This document shows, one piece after another, positions 19,553-28,763 of a stretch of DNA of 64,000 nt (positions are counted from its first letter, which is position 1; each line of letters begins with the position of its first letter). The translations under genes were made by a program, and so were the position numbers. Source of the stretch: Corynebacterium lizhenjunii (lineage in GTDB: Bacteria; Actinomycetota; Actinomycetes; Mycobacteriales; Mycobacteriaceae). The stretch is from NCBI RefSeq assembly GCF_011038655.2, contig NZ_CP064954.1, positions 1,488,001 to 1,552,000 of the forward strand. The letters run 5' to 3'. The notes under the pieces are model-generated. The model made no database searches. It was not told the origin of the DNA and worked only from the letters and a program-made list of their open reading frames with translations.

Positions 19553-20527
19553 ATGATTGTCACACTTACCCCGAACCCCAGCATCGACGCGACGCTCGAA
19601 CTGCCCAGCCCGCTGGAGCCAGGAGCTGTCCATCGCGCCCACAACTACCACCGCGTTGTCGGCGGCAAAGGGCTCAACGTCACGCATGCCATCACCTTGG
19701 CCAACCGGCCCAGCACCGCCATTTTCCCCAGCCGCGTAGATGACCCCTTCCTCGACTTAGTCCGCACAGCAGACTTGCCCCACGCCCCGGTTACCGTCGG
19801 CATGTCTGATTGGGTGCGCACCAACACTACGGTCACCGAGCCCGATGGGCGCACCACCAAACTCAACGGCCCCGGCCCCACGTTGGCAGCCGGTACCATC
19901 GAGCAGCTGCGCGCAGCTGTCGCAGAACACGCTAGTAGCGCCAGGTGGGTGGTACTAGCGGGCTCGCTGCCGCAAGGTGTGGCGCCAGACTGGTATGCCC
20001 AGCTCATTCCTGCTCTTCGCGAGGCAGCTCCCCAGGTGCGCATTGCCGTTGACACGTCCGATGCCCCCTTGACAGCCCTGGGCCAACACCTCGACGTCGC
20101 TGCCCCTGACCTAATCAAGCCCAATGGCCTGGAGCTGGGACAGCTAGCCGGAGTCGACGGCCTGGACCTGGAGCGCCGCGCTGAGGAAGGCGACTTCAGC
20201 GGGGTCCTCAACGCCGCCCGTCACATCAACGCCCGCGGTGTCGCCGAAGTTTTGGTCACCCTAGGCGGTGCCGGGGCGCTACTGTGCACTGCCGATGCCG
20301 CCTGGATCGCCACCCCGCCACCAGTCCAAGTGGTCTCTACCGTCGGCGCCGGAGACTCCTCATTGGCCGGGTACCTGCTGGCCCGTAGCGCCGGACTCGA
20401 TTTCGCCCAATCACTACAACACAGCGTCGCCTATGGCAGTGCAGCCGCCGGCCTGGCGGGCACCACCATTCCGCGCCCCTCACAACTAGATACCGAACAC
20501 ACGACGGTCACCCCGGTCACCGTCTAA
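19553..20527 (+). CDS. fruK: 1-phosphofructokinase
   Basis: Phosphorylates fructose-1-phosphate, the product of PTS fructose uptake, to fructose-1,6-bisphosphate. It has 324 residues of the PfkB/ribokinase fold: N-terminal MIVTLTPNPSIDATLELP, GGKGLNVTHA (about 39-48, substrate loop), and the ATP/anion-hole motif VGAGDSSLAGYL near 263-274 with the catalytic Asp. The ATG at 19553 has only a weak AAGG upstream. It is followed 52 bp later by ptsF, and the two likely form one operon. Confidence 0.94.
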   Translation: MIVTLTPNPSIDATLELPSPLEPGAVHRAHNYHRVVGGKGLNVTHAITLANRPSTAIFPSRVDDPFLDLVRTADLPHAPVTVGMSDWVRTNTTVTEPDGRTTKLNGPGPTLAAGTIEQLRAAVAEHASSARWVVLAGSLPQGVAPDWYAQLIPALREAAPQVRIAVDTSDAPLTALGQHLDVAAPDLIKPNGLELGQLAGVDGLDLERRAEEGDFSGVLNAARHINARGVAEVLVTLGGAGALLCTADAAWIATPPPVQVVSTVGAGDSSLAGYLLARSAGLDFAQSLQHSVAYGSAAAGLAGTTIPRPSQLDTEHTTVTPVTV

Positions 20528-20579
20528 ACCTCTGCACGATGCGAAATCCTTCGCACTGACCTTAGAAAGGAAGCTTGAC

Positions 20580-22703
20580 ATGGCATCCGAACTCATAACC
20601 CGTGAGTTGGTCGCCCTCGACGTGGACTTTGGCTCCAGCGTCGATGAGGTCATCACGCAACTAGCCACCCTGGTCCACGCTGCGGGGCGAGCCACTGACG
20701 TTGCCGGCCTGGCCGGCCCCGCCATCGAGCGCGAAACCCAGGCGGGAACCGGTGTCCCCGGCGGCGTCGCCATTCCACACTGCCGCTCCGAGGCCGTGAG
20801 TGAGCCCACGCTCGCTTTCGCACGTCTGTCGCGCGGCGTGGATTTTTCCGGCCCGGATGGCGACGCCCAGCTGGTCTTCCTCATCGCCGCCCCTGCAGGT
20901 GGGGGCAAAGCGCACCTGAAGATCCTCTCCAAGCTCGCCCGCGCCCTAGTCAAGCAGGATTTCCTGGAGGCCTTACGCAGCGCGCGTAGCGAAGAGGAGC
21001 TGGTAGCCCTGGTTCTCGAGGTGGTTAATGCTGAAAAGCCGAAGAAGGCCACCCCGCAACCGGCAGCTGCGGCACGGGAGAAGCAAGCCCCAGCGGAGGG
21101 GGTATCGGCAAGCAAGGCAACCCGCATTGTCGCCGTGACGGCCTGCCCCACCGGCATCGCGCACACCTACATGGCCGCCGACGCGCTGACCCAGACCGCC
21201 CAAGCCCGCACCGACGTGGAGCTAGTGGTAGAAACCCAGGGTTCGGCCAACAACGAGCCGGTGGCGCAAGCCACCATCGATGCTGCTGATGCCGTCATCT
21301 TCGCCACCGATGTCGGAGTGCGCGACCGCGAGCGCTTCGCAGGCAAGCCCGTTATCGAATCCGGGGTCAAGCGCGCCATCAACGAACCCGCGCGCATGCT
21401 CGATGAGGCGATCAGCGCCGCCAGCAATCCCCACGCCCACAAGGTTGCCGGTGGGGCCGAGTCTGCCGATGCCCCCGCGGGCGCCACCTCCCCCGCTACC
21501 GACGGTTCCGGCCTGGGCTGGGGCAAGCGGATCCAGCAGGCCATCATGACTGGCGTGTCCTACATGGTGCCCTTCGTTGCCGCAGGCGGTCTGCTGCTCG
21601 CACTCGGCTTCCTCTTCGGCGGCGCCGACATGGCCAACGGCTGGCAGGCGCTGTCCACGAATTATTCGCTAAGCAACCTCCCTGGCAACACCATTGAGGT
21701 TGATGGGACCATCATGGAGTTTGAGCGCTCCGGGCTCATGCTCTACCTGGGCGCGGTGTTTTTCGCCATCGGCCAAGCCGGCATGAACTTCATCGTGGCG
21801 GTGCTCTCCGGCTACATCGCGTTTGCGCTAGCTGGCCGGCCGGGCATTGCTCCGGGCTTTATCGGAGGGGCCATCGCCGTGGCTGTCGGAGCTGGATTCA
21901 TCGGCGGCTTGGTCACGGGTCTGTTGGCCGGTTTTGTGGCCATGTGGATTGGTAGCTGGAAGGTACCTCGCTGGCTGGCGTCCCTGATGCCAGTGGTGGT
22001 TATTCCTCTGCTCACCTCGCTAGTAGTGGGCTTGTCTACCTACCTGCTACTGGGCGCACCGCTAGCGGCGATTATGGAAGGCCTGCAGAATTGGCTGTCC
22101 TCGCTGTCTGGTTCCTCTGCGGTGCTGTTGGGAATCATCCTTGGGCTGATGATGTGCTTCGACCTGGGAGGCCCCGTCAATAAGGCCGCGTACCTCTTTG
22201 CCACCGCAGGGTTGTCCACAGGCGATGAGGCTTCGATGAAGATCATGGCTGCCGTGATGGCCGCCGGCATGGTGCCGCCCATCGCACTGTCCCTGGCCAC
22301 GCTGTTGCGCAAAAGCTTGTTTACCCCCGCGGAGCAGGAAAACGGCAAGTCTGCCTGGCTGCTGGGCCTGTCCTTCGTCTCTGAAGGCGCCATGCCTTTT
22401 GCGGCAGCTGACCCGCTGCGCGTCATCCCCTCCATGATGGCCGGCGGCGCCGTCACCGGCGCAGTGTCCATGGCCCTAGGTGTAGGCTCGCATGCCCCGC
22501 ACGGCGGTATCTTCGTCTTCTTTGCCATCAATCCGGCATGGGGCTTTGTAGTTTCCATCCTCGCTGGCGTGGCCGTTTCCGCACTGGCAGTGATTGCCCT
22601 GAAGCAGTTCTGGCCCAACCAGGTTGCGGAAGCGTCCGCGGCTAAGGCCGCTGCCGCTGAGGCTCCTGCACAGGATGCGCGCGCCGCTCGAAGCGCTGTG
22701 TAG
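20580..22703 (+). CDS. ptsF: fructose-specific PTS permease EIIABC
   Basis: Imports and phosphorylates fructose to fructose-1-phosphate. A 707-residue fusion in the order IIA-IIB-IIC. IIA (about 1-145) has the phospho-His in GGVAIPHCRSEAV. IIB (about 180-280) has the phospho-Cys in VTACPTGIAHTYMAA. IIC (about 320-680) is polytopic and includes SYMVPFVAAGGLLLALGF and SFVSEGAMPFAA. Ala/Pro-rich linkers join the domains; two copies of the GGGGGYATCGGCA-type DNA motif lie in them (21098-21110, 21464-21476). AAAGGAAG precedes the ATG. It lies between fruK and ptsH. C. glutamicum calls it ptsF; the fruA name is equivalent. Confidence 0.95.
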   Translation: MASELITRELVALDVDFGSSVDEVITQLATLVHAAGRATDVAGLAGPAIERETQAGTGVPGGVAIPHCRSEAVSEPTLAFARLSRGVDFSGPDGDAQLVFLIAAPAGGGKAHLKILSKLARALVKQDFLEALRSARSEEELVALVLEVVNAEKPKKATPQPAAAAREKQAPAEGVSASKATRIVAVTACPTGIAHTYMAADALTQTAQARTDVELVVETQGSANNEPVAQATIDAADAVIFATDVGVRDRERFAGKPVIESGVKRAINEPARMLDEAISAASNPHAHKVAGGAESADAPAGATSPATDGSGLGWGKRIQQAIMTGVSYMVPFVAAGGLLLALGFLFGGADMANGWQALSTNYSLSNLPGNTIEVDGTIMEFERSGLMLYLGAVFFAIGQAGMNFIVAVLSGYIAFALAGRPGIAPGFIGGAIAVAVGAGFIGGLVTGLLAGFVAMWIGSWKVPRWLASLMPVVVIPLLTSLVVGLSTYLLLGAPLAAIMEGLQNWLSSLSGSSAVLLGIILGLMMCFDLGGPVNKAAYLFATAGLSTGDEASMKIMAAVMAAGMVPPIALSLATLLRKSLFTPAEQENGKSAWLLGLSFVSEGAMPFAAADPLRVIPSMMAGGAVTGAVSMALGVGSHAPHGGIFVFFAINPAWGFVVSILAGVAVSALAVIALKQFWPNQVAEASAAKAAAAEAPAQDARAARSAV

Positions 22704-22780
22704 CAGCCCCGACGCGGTGTGCCGCGGACAGGTACACTTGAAACTTGGAAAATCTTCGAGTCTTTGAAAGGACTATCACC

Positions 22781-23047
22781 ATGGCATCCAAGACTGTTAA
22801 GGTCGGTTCCTCCGTTGGCTTGCACGCCCGCCCCGCATCCATCATTGCTGATGCCGCCGGCGAGTTTGACGAGGACATCATCCTGACCCTGGTGGGTGGC
22901 GATGATGACGATGAGACCGACGCTGCCTCCTCCCTGATGATCATGGCGCTCGGCGCCGAGCAGGGCGACGAGGTCACCGTCACCTCCGAAAACGCCGAAG
23001 CAGTTGAGAAGATCGCCGCTCTGATCGAGCAGGACCTCGACGCTTAA
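22781..23047 (+). CDS. ptsH: PTS phosphocarrier protein HPr
   Basis: Carries phosphate from Enzyme I to the EII permeases. It has 88 residues. The phosphorylated His15 lies in VGLHARPAS. There is no clear equivalent of the regulatory Ser46 of low-GC Gram-positives, as expected for an actinobacterium. The ATG at 22781 is preferred (AAAGGA 9 nt upstream) over an in-frame ATG at 22745. It is the last gene of the fru operon and is followed by a strong hairpin. Confidence 0.95.
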   Translation: MASKTVKVGSSVGLHARPASIIADAAGEFDEDIILTLVGGDDDDETDAASSLMIMALGAEQGDEVTVTSENAEAVEKIAALIEQDLDA

Positions 23048-23085
23048 CACCCCCGCTGGCAGCGCAGATCTGCCACTATACAAAA

Positions 23086-23124
23086 CAGCCGCCTGCCCAC
23101 GCGAACTGTGTGGGCAGGCGGCTG
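23086..23124 (+). terminator. strong terminator after ptsH
   Basis: CAGCCGCCTGCCCAC (23086-23100) and GTGGGCAGGCGGCTG (23110-23124) form a perfect 15-bp stem with a 9-nt loop, followed by TTGTGCT. It ends the fruK-ptsF-ptsH operon. Confidence 0.9.
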
Positions 23125-23281
23125 TTGTGCTACCTAGATAATGTGCTGTGGCTTAAGTCGCGCTTCCTGCACGGAGGCCCTGGCTGCGGTTTCGGCGCGG
23201 AGAATTCACAGGCTGCAATTCCGGCGGACATCCCGGGGCCGATAAGGGACTCTGGGTCGGCGAAGGATCTCGGGGGTGGCG

Positions 23282-24565
23282 CTAGTATTGCGCGCCGCGA
23301 CCCTCCCCGATGGTGTCGTAGAGCCACTTGGCCAACGGATAGACAACGATTACGCCGACAGACCCCCAGGCAATTCCCTCCAGGGCAACACTGCCGATGG
23401 ACAGGGTAAGGTTGCCAATACCCGCGACAAGGGCAACGGCAGCGCAAGTCAGGTTTACCGGGTTGTTGAAGTTCACTCGGTTATCGATCCAAATGCGCAC
23501 GCCCAGCATGCCAATGAGCCCGTAGAGGACCATCGTGGCCCCGCCCAGCACCCCGCTGGGAATAGTAAAGATCAAAGCACCAAACTTGGGGATGAAGGCC
23601 AGAGCAATGGCAGTAAGCGCCGCCACCCAATAGGCGGCCGTCGAGTAGACCCTTGTTGCGGCCATCACACCGATGTTTTCGGCGTACGTTGTGGTACCCG
23701 AACCGCCGAACCCGCCGGCAAGGGAGGTGGCCAGGCCATCGGCAATGAGGGCATCACCCGCTAAATCATCAAGGTCGCGCTTCGTCATCTCCGAGACTGC
23801 TTTGACGTGACCCACGTTTTCGGCGATGAGCACCACCAGCACCGGTAAAGCCACCGCGATGGCAGAGATATGGAACTCCGGCGAATGGAATTGCGGCAGG
23901 CCAATCCACTTAGCCGCAGCGATGGACTCTGCTGCGCCCTCTCCCAGATTTCCGGTTACCGCAGCAAAGACCCATCCGATGATGACGCCGATAAGGATTC
24001 CGAGGCGAGCCACCATACCGCGCCCGCCCACCGTAGCGACGATGATGACGACCAGAGTCACCGTGGCGACTAACGGCTGAGACTGAAAATTCTGCGCCGC
24101 GGTAGGCGCCAAATTCAACCCGATTAGGGCCACAATGGCTCCGGTGACCGCAGGCGGCATAACCGCGTCGAGGACACTGCGGCCAGCGGCCTTAACCACA
24201 AAACCGATTGCGACTAGCACCAGACCGGTGACCAGGATAGAACCTGCCTGCGCACCAATACCATACTGCTGGGAGGCGCTCAACGGCGCAATAAAGGCAA
24301 AGGACGAACCCAGGTAGGACGGCAGGCGATTGCGGGTAATCAGCAGGAACAAGATGGTGCCCACGCCAGAAAAAAGCAACGTGGTGTTTACCGGGAAGCC
24401 GGTGAGTGTGGGGACCAACAACGTGGCGCCGAACATGGCCACCACGTGCTGCATACCGATGCCGATGGTGCGGCCCCAACTCAGTCTTTCCTCAGGAGCT
24501 ACCACGGCACCTGGGGCAATCTTCTTGCCGTCACCGTGGACGGTCCAGCCAATCACATTATTCAC
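23282..24565 (-). CDS. uraA: uracil permease (NCS2/UraA family)
   Basis: A proton-coupled nucleobase importer of 427 residues with about 12-14 membrane segments. Family signs: SWGRTIGIGMQHVVAMFGAT near 29-48, PSYLGSSFAFIAPL, and AENVGHVKAVSEMT in the conserved substrate/proton region of segment 8. The GTG start at 24565 overlaps the hflX stop in GTGA, with no separate strong ribosome site, so translation is probably coupled to hflX. Uracil is the likely substrate; other nucleobases in this family cannot be excluded. Confidence 0.88.
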   Translation of the reverse strand: MNNVIGWTVHGDGKKIAPGAVVAPEERLSWGRTIGIGMQHVVAMFGATLLVPTLTGFPVNTTLLFSGVGTILFLLITRNRLPSYLGSSFAFIAPLSASQQYGIGAQAGSILVTGLVLVAIGFVVKAAGRSVLDAVMPPAVTGAIVALIGLNLAPTAAQNFQSQPLVATVTLVVIIVATVGGRGMVARLGILIGVIIGWVFAAVTGNLGEGAAESIAAAKWIGLPQFHSPEFHISAIAVALPVLVVLIAENVGHVKAVSEMTKRDLDDLAGDALIADGLATSLAGGFGGSGTTTYAENIGVMAATRVYSTAAYWVAALTAIALAFIPKFGALIFTIPSGVLGGATMVLYGLIGMLGVRIWIDNRVNFNNPVNLTCAAVALVAGIGNLTLSIGSVALEGIAWGSVGVIVVYPLAKWLYDTIGEGRGAQY

Positions 24566-26136
24566 AGGGCATTATTATGCTCCATTGCTGCAGGTTCGAC
24601 AATGAACTGCTCTAGCTCGCGCGCCAAGGCGGCAGGAAGCCTAACGTCTAAAGCTGTACCTTCTACCGTGTATTCCTCGGAGCGCACGGTTGCTTGGGCG
24701 TGCACACGAGCAACCACATCGCCGCGGGTAAACGGAACTAGCAGTTGTACGTGTTCATCGCGAGAGTTGAGGAAGAGCTCCACCCGAGCTGTAAGCTCAT
24801 CGATGCCCTCGCCCGTGTGCGCGGAGACGAACACCACGTTGTCTCGATCCAACACGTGGCGAACCTGCGCCAATACCAGCGGGTCCGCCTGATCGATCTT
24901 GTTGATCACGACGATCTCCGGCGGCGCCTGCTGGCCGCTTTCTTGCACTATGTCGTAGATAACCTGGTTGACCGCCTCAATTTGCTTCAGTGGGAACGGA
25001 TCCGAGCCATCGACAACATGGAGCATCAAGTCAGCACCAAGGACCTCTTCCAACGTGGACTTAAAAGCTTCCACCAGCTGGGTGGGCAAATGGCGCACAA
25101 AGCCCACGGTATCAGTGAAGACGACATGGCGGCCATCGGCAAGCTCGGCGCGGCGAGTGGTGGGATCCAGGGTGGCAAACAATGCGTCCTCCACGAGCAC
25201 TCCCGCGCCAGTCATCGCGTTAATCAACGACGACTTACCGGCATTGGTATAGCCAGCAATTGCGATCTGCGGGATAGCGGAGGCACCACGCTTGGCGCGT
25301 TTAACCTCGCGCGCGGTCTTCATTCCCTTGAGCTCTTTACGCAGACGCGCCATCTCCGTGCGGATACGCCGACGGTCCGTCTCAATCTTCGTCTCACCCG
25401 GACCACGAAGTCCAACACCGCCATTCGACCCTGCCCGGCCACCGGCCTGACGTGAGAGATTTCCACCCCACCCACGGGTGTGGGTATAGAGGTATTCCAG
25501 CTGCGCCAAGGACACCTGAGCCTTGCCCTCTTTGGACTTCGCGTGTTGGGCGAAGATATCCAGGATCAACATCGTACGGTCGATAACCTTGGTGTTCAGG
25601 GCGCGCTCCAGGGCTGAGAGCTGACCAGGATTAAGCTCACCGTCGCACACCACGGTATCGGCTCCAGTGGCCTCAACAATCTCCCGCAGCTCCTGAACTT
25701 TGCCGGAGCCAATATAAGTGCCCGGGTCAGGCTTGTCGCGCTTTTGATACAGCGCCTCTACCACTTCCGCCCCGGCGGTCTCCGTCAGCGCCGCGAGTTC
25801 ATCCATAGCGGCCTCTACCTCGGCTGCGGTGCCTTCGGTCCACACGCCAACCAGAATCACCTGCTCCAGCCGCAGCTTGCGGTATTCGACTTCGTAGCCG
25901 TCAGTGGTGTCTTCTGCGCGAATAGTAGTTGCGCGGCTAACCCGGCGGAATGAATTGCGCTCCGCCAGGTCCAGCTCGCCGGTGGTAAGCCCGGCCGCTG
26001 TTCCTGCGTCATGGGCCGACTCAGTATTGTGAGCCGACTCAGTGTTGTGAGCCGACCCTACTGCAGGACCGCTTCGGAGAGCCTGGGTTTCATAGTCAGT
26101 GCTGTCGCTGGCGATGCCGTTTGTGTTGTCTTGCAT
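24562..26136 (-). CDS. hflX: GTPase HflX
   Basis: A ribosome-associated GTPase that splits stalled or heat-damaged 70S ribosomes. It has 524 residues. The N-terminal HflX domain has the family glycine-rich linker (GGRAGSNGGVGLRGPGETK). The G domain shows G1 GYTNAGKSSL, G3 DTVGFV and G4 NKID. The first 60 or so residues are a low-complexity extension with a 6-residue repeat (SAHNTE) encoded by an 18-bp tandem repeat at 26015-26050. The ATG at 26136 has GGAAAG 12 nt upstream; another ATG lies 4 codons earlier. Its stop overlaps the uraA start, so the two are co-translated. Confidence 0.93.
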   Translation of the reverse strand: MQDNTNGIASDSTDYETQALRSGPAVGSAHNTESAHNTESAHDAGTAAGLTTGELDLAERNSFRRVSRATTIRAEDTTDGYEVEYRKLRLEQVILVGVWTEGTAAEVEAAMDELAALTETAGAEVVEALYQKRDKPDPGTYIGSGKVQELREIVEATGADTVVCDGELNPGQLSALERALNTKVIDRTMLILDIFAQHAKSKEGKAQVSLAQLEYLYTHTRGWGGNLSRQAGGRAGSNGGVGLRGPGETKIETDRRRIRTEMARLRKELKGMKTAREVKRAKRGASAIPQIAIAGYTNAGKSSLINAMTGAGVLVEDALFATLDPTTRRAELADGRHVVFTDTVGFVRHLPTQLVEAFKSTLEEVLGADLMLHVVDGSDPFPLKQIEAVNQVIYDIVQESGQQAPPEIVVINKIDQADPLVLAQVRHVLDRDNVVFVSAHTGEGIDELTARVELFLNSRDEHVQLLVPFTRGDVVARVHAQATVRSEEYTVEGTALDVRLPAALARELEQFIVEPAAMEHNNAL

Positions 26137-26364
26137 ATGTTCGCCCATCTTTCCACGTTATGGCGCCGCGCGCCAGATCATTACTGCGCTATCTTCCCAG
26201 GCCACCGCCACCCCAAGGGGGCGGCCGCGCGCTTCACCGGCCCGACAATTACTCACTATGGTACAAAACACAGCACGACGGGGCGGTGATGTGTGGGAAT
26301 GAACCAGCCCACGGGCAGTGTTGAGGGTTAGTGGAATAGACCCGCACAGCGATAGGATGGCCCC

Positions 26365-27171
26365 ATGAGCGCAACACAAACCAGCCCGACCCCCACCCCA
26401 GAGGCAAGCGCACACCCCGAAATGCGCGCGGTGGGCTTAGGCTTTGACAAGTGGCAGGACGCAGTTGAAGCCGCTATCTCCACCCAATCCCTGTCCGTTA
26501 CCGGAGAAGTCCGCGGTGGCCAGCTGGTGCAATTCAGTGATCCGAGCGGGGCACAGCTCAACATCCTCGCAGTAGAGCCCTTTGCCACCTTCATCGGCTT
26601 TGAGGCCGTGACCCAAAACTTTGGCCACGTGGACATGCTCAACGATGTCTTGGCTTACATCGACGTCATCGACCCCTTTGGTAACTCCCAGGCGCAGATC
26701 ACCGCCAATCTAGCCCAAGGGCCTCTGCTTGCTGAAGAAGGCACCCAACAATGGCAGCAAATTGAGCTCGCCGCCATGGGTCTTAACGTGGAGTCCTACC
26801 CCAATGCTGAGGACTACGAGGCCGCGACTGGCATCTACCCTGCTGCATTTGAATCCGCCGGGGCGGACATCATCAAGTCCAACTCCGCTCAAACCCCCAC
26901 AGCGGGTGCTACCTTTGCGGCTCGAGTGATGGAATCCGAGTGGCGCCACAACCAACTCACGGGACAGAAGTTCATGCACCTCATCATGGACGGCCTGTTC
27001 CCCTTTGACCTATGTCTCGCGGCCGACTTTTCCGGTGGTCAACTCCCCGCCAAGGACACCATCCTCGCCGGGCAGGCGCTACTCGTAGCCTCCATCGCCG
27101 CACCCGCCGGCGGGTGCGGCAGCGGCTCCGGCGGCTGCGGATGTGGCTCCGGGGGCTGCGGTAACCACTAA
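26365..27171 (+). CDS. conserved hypothetical protein with Gly/Cys-rich tail
   Basis: Function not recognised. It has 268 residues, soluble, without signal peptide or membrane segment. The last 25 residues form a Gly/Ser/Cys tail (GGCGSGSGGCGCGSGGCGNH) with four cysteines and a terminal histidine, suggestive of metal binding. It is divergent from hflX, a position where C. glutamicum also has a conserved hypothetical. TAGGAT (26353-26358) ends 6 nt before the ATG, so the mRNA may be leaderless; the same bases also resemble a weak ribosome site. Metal binding is inference from the tail only. Confidence 0.8.
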   Translation: MSATQTSPTPTPEASAHPEMRAVGLGFDKWQDAVEAAISTQSLSVTGEVRGGQLVQFSDPSGAQLNILAVEPFATFIGFEAVTQNFGHVDMLNDVLAYIDVIDPFGNSQAQITANLAQGPLLAEEGTQQWQQIELAAMGLNVESYPNAEDYEAATGIYPAAFESAGADIIKSNSAQTPTAGATFAARVMESEWRHNQLTGQKFMHLIMDGLFPFDLCLAADFSGGQLPAKDTILAGQALLVASIAAPAGGCGSGSGGCGCGSGGCGNH

Positions 27172-27271
27172 ACTCCCCCTGGCCCACATAGCCAGATTTT
27201 GCAAAGTGGATACCGTTAGCGCCACGGGGTAAGGTAACCTTTAGTAATTTTTGCGGAAGGAGGACCCCACG

Positions 27272-27805
27272 TTGAGCCCATTTTATGACGGGTCCTCTCG
27301 CCGCACCGTCCTTGCCTTTGCCCTTACCCTAGTTGCCTGCGTGAGCTTGATCGTCTTGCTCAAGCTCCCAGGCCTTATCATCTCTATGGTGATCGCCATC
27401 GCCGCCTGGCTCATGGTCTCCGCCCAACCCCAATCACGGGAGCACGCGGCTCTGCGCACCTCCATCGAGCTTTCAGCCGAAGACCTCCGCGACATCATGG
27501 CACAGTTCCAGGACTTTGAGACCTCGACGGACATCGACGCCATCGCGGATCGCACCCTCCACCGCCCCGCCCTGCTAGATCTAGAGACTACCGACCCAGA
27601 CATCGAGGCCTTCCACTTTCAATACGCCTCCGCCCACCGCTTTCTACGCAGGCTCCCCACCCGCATGAGCAACCCCGTGCTTAATACTCACCAACTGGAA
27701 CAACTGCTTGCCGTGACCGACCAGCGTGCCGCTGAGCTCCAGGAATCCTGGCTCGCCGCGCGTCGGGCGGCTTTCCGCCTGGGCCCGGGCTATCGCAACG
27801 AATAG
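27272..27805 (+). CDS. small conserved membrane protein
   Basis: Function not recognised. It has 177 residues: two closely spaced N-terminal membrane segments (TVLAFALTLVACVSLIVLL and GLIISMVIAIAAWLMVSA), then a cytosolic, probably helical domain. The start is the TTG at 27272: AAGGAGG lies 8 nt upstream, and the only longer frame would use that ribosome site as coding sequence. It is followed by a hairpin and the convergent dapF. Confidence 0.75.
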   Translation: MSPFYDGSSRRTVLAFALTLVACVSLIVLLKLPGLIISMVIAIAAWLMVSAQPQSREHAALRTSIELSAEDLRDIMAQFQDFETSTDIDAIADRTLHRPALLDLETTDPDIEAFHFQYASAHRFLRRLPTRMSNPVLNTHQLEQLLAVTDQRAAELQESWLAARRAAFRLGPGYRNE

Positions 27806-27806
27806 G

Positions 27807-27830
27807 CTCCGGAGCAAACAAGCTCCGGAG
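27807..27830. terminator. hairpin between convergent genes
   Basis: CTCCGGAGC (27807-27815) and GCTCCGGAG (27822-27830) form a perfect 9-bp stem immediately after the stop of the small membrane protein and before the dapF stop. There is no T-run. Confidence 0.6.
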
Positions 27831-27871
27831 AGACAGGGCCCGAAGGCGATAGGGCCCCGAAGCGACAGGCC

Positions 27872-28753
27872 CTAGAGCAGCACACCAGTGGCAATTATGC
27901 GCGACGGCCCACTCAACCGCGTGCCTCCCTCATAGACATCAACCTCCACCGTGCCACCAGGAACATGCACGGTCACGGTGCCCATGGGGGAAGCGGCAAG
28001 CTCGGGGTGGGACGCGGCGGCATCGGCAAGCGCGGCAGTAGCGGCCGCGACAGTCCCGGTACCGCACGAGCGAGTCTCGCCCACCCCACGCTCATAAACC
28101 CGCATGTGGACCTGGCCATCAACCAACGGCGTGACCACCTCCACGTTGACTCCCTGGGGAAAGAACTGCTTATCCCACTCCGGGGCACACAGCTGCCATT
28201 CCTGCAGCGCCTGCGCGTCGAGCCCCGGAATCACCGCTGCCAAATGTGGATTACCCACATCCACCCCCAGGCCGGCAAAGGTGCGCTGGCCCATGGTGGC
28301 ACTCGAGACCCCCAGCACCTCAGCCGGGCCCATCTCCACCGTGACCTGGGCTTGACGCTCATCAGCTTCGCTAACCACTACGCGTTTGGCCCCAGCACGG
28401 GTACCCACCACAAACTCCGGGGCGTCCACCAGGCCGCGGGAATAGACCCAGTGGGCAAAGACACGGGTACCATTACCGCACATCTCCGCCACGGAGCCAT
28501 CAGCGTTGCGGTAATCCATAAACCAATCGCCCGGGTCAATGCCCTCCGCCAGCTCAGCCAACTCGCCGGCCTCCACCAGGGCACCTGCGCGCACCACCCG
28601 TAACAAGCCGTCCCCGCCAATGCCAGCCCGGCGGTCGCACACGGCAGCTACCTCCTGCGGGGTCCACGGCCGGGCGGCATCAAAGTCTTGCACGATCACA
28701 AAGTCATTCTCCGTGCCGTGACCTTTAGCAAATTCACACTGAGGCAAAGTCAT
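27872..28753 (-). CDS. dapF: diaminopimelate epimerase
   Basis: Converts LL- to meso-diaminopimelate for lysine and peptidoglycan. It has 293 residues. The two catalytic cysteines are present: Cys92 in [10 protein letters not shown] and Cys230 in [21 protein letters not shown] near 8-19 is the substrate-side N-terminal motif. The ATG at 28753 has no ribosome site, but TAGACT lies 7 nt upstream (28761-28766), so the mRNA is probably leaderless; the TAG of that hexamer is also the miaA stop codon. dapA and dapB of the same pathway lie 30 kb away. Confidence 0.95.
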   Translation of the reverse strand: MTLPQCEFAKGHGTENDFVIVQDFDAARPWTPQEVAAVCDRRAGIGGDGLLRVVRAGALVEAGELAELAEGIDPGDWFMDYRNADGSVAEMCGNGTRVFAHWVYSRGLVDAPEFVVGTRAGAKRVVVSEADERQAQVTVEMGPAEVLGVSSATMGQRTFAGLGVDVGNPHLAAVIPGLDAQALQEWQLCAPEWDKQFFPQGVNVEVVTPLVDGQVHMRVYERGVGETRSCGTGTVAAATAALADAAASHPELAASPMGTVTVHVPGGTVEVDVYEGGTRLSGPSRIIATGVLL

Positions 28754-28763
28754 GCCGCACAGT

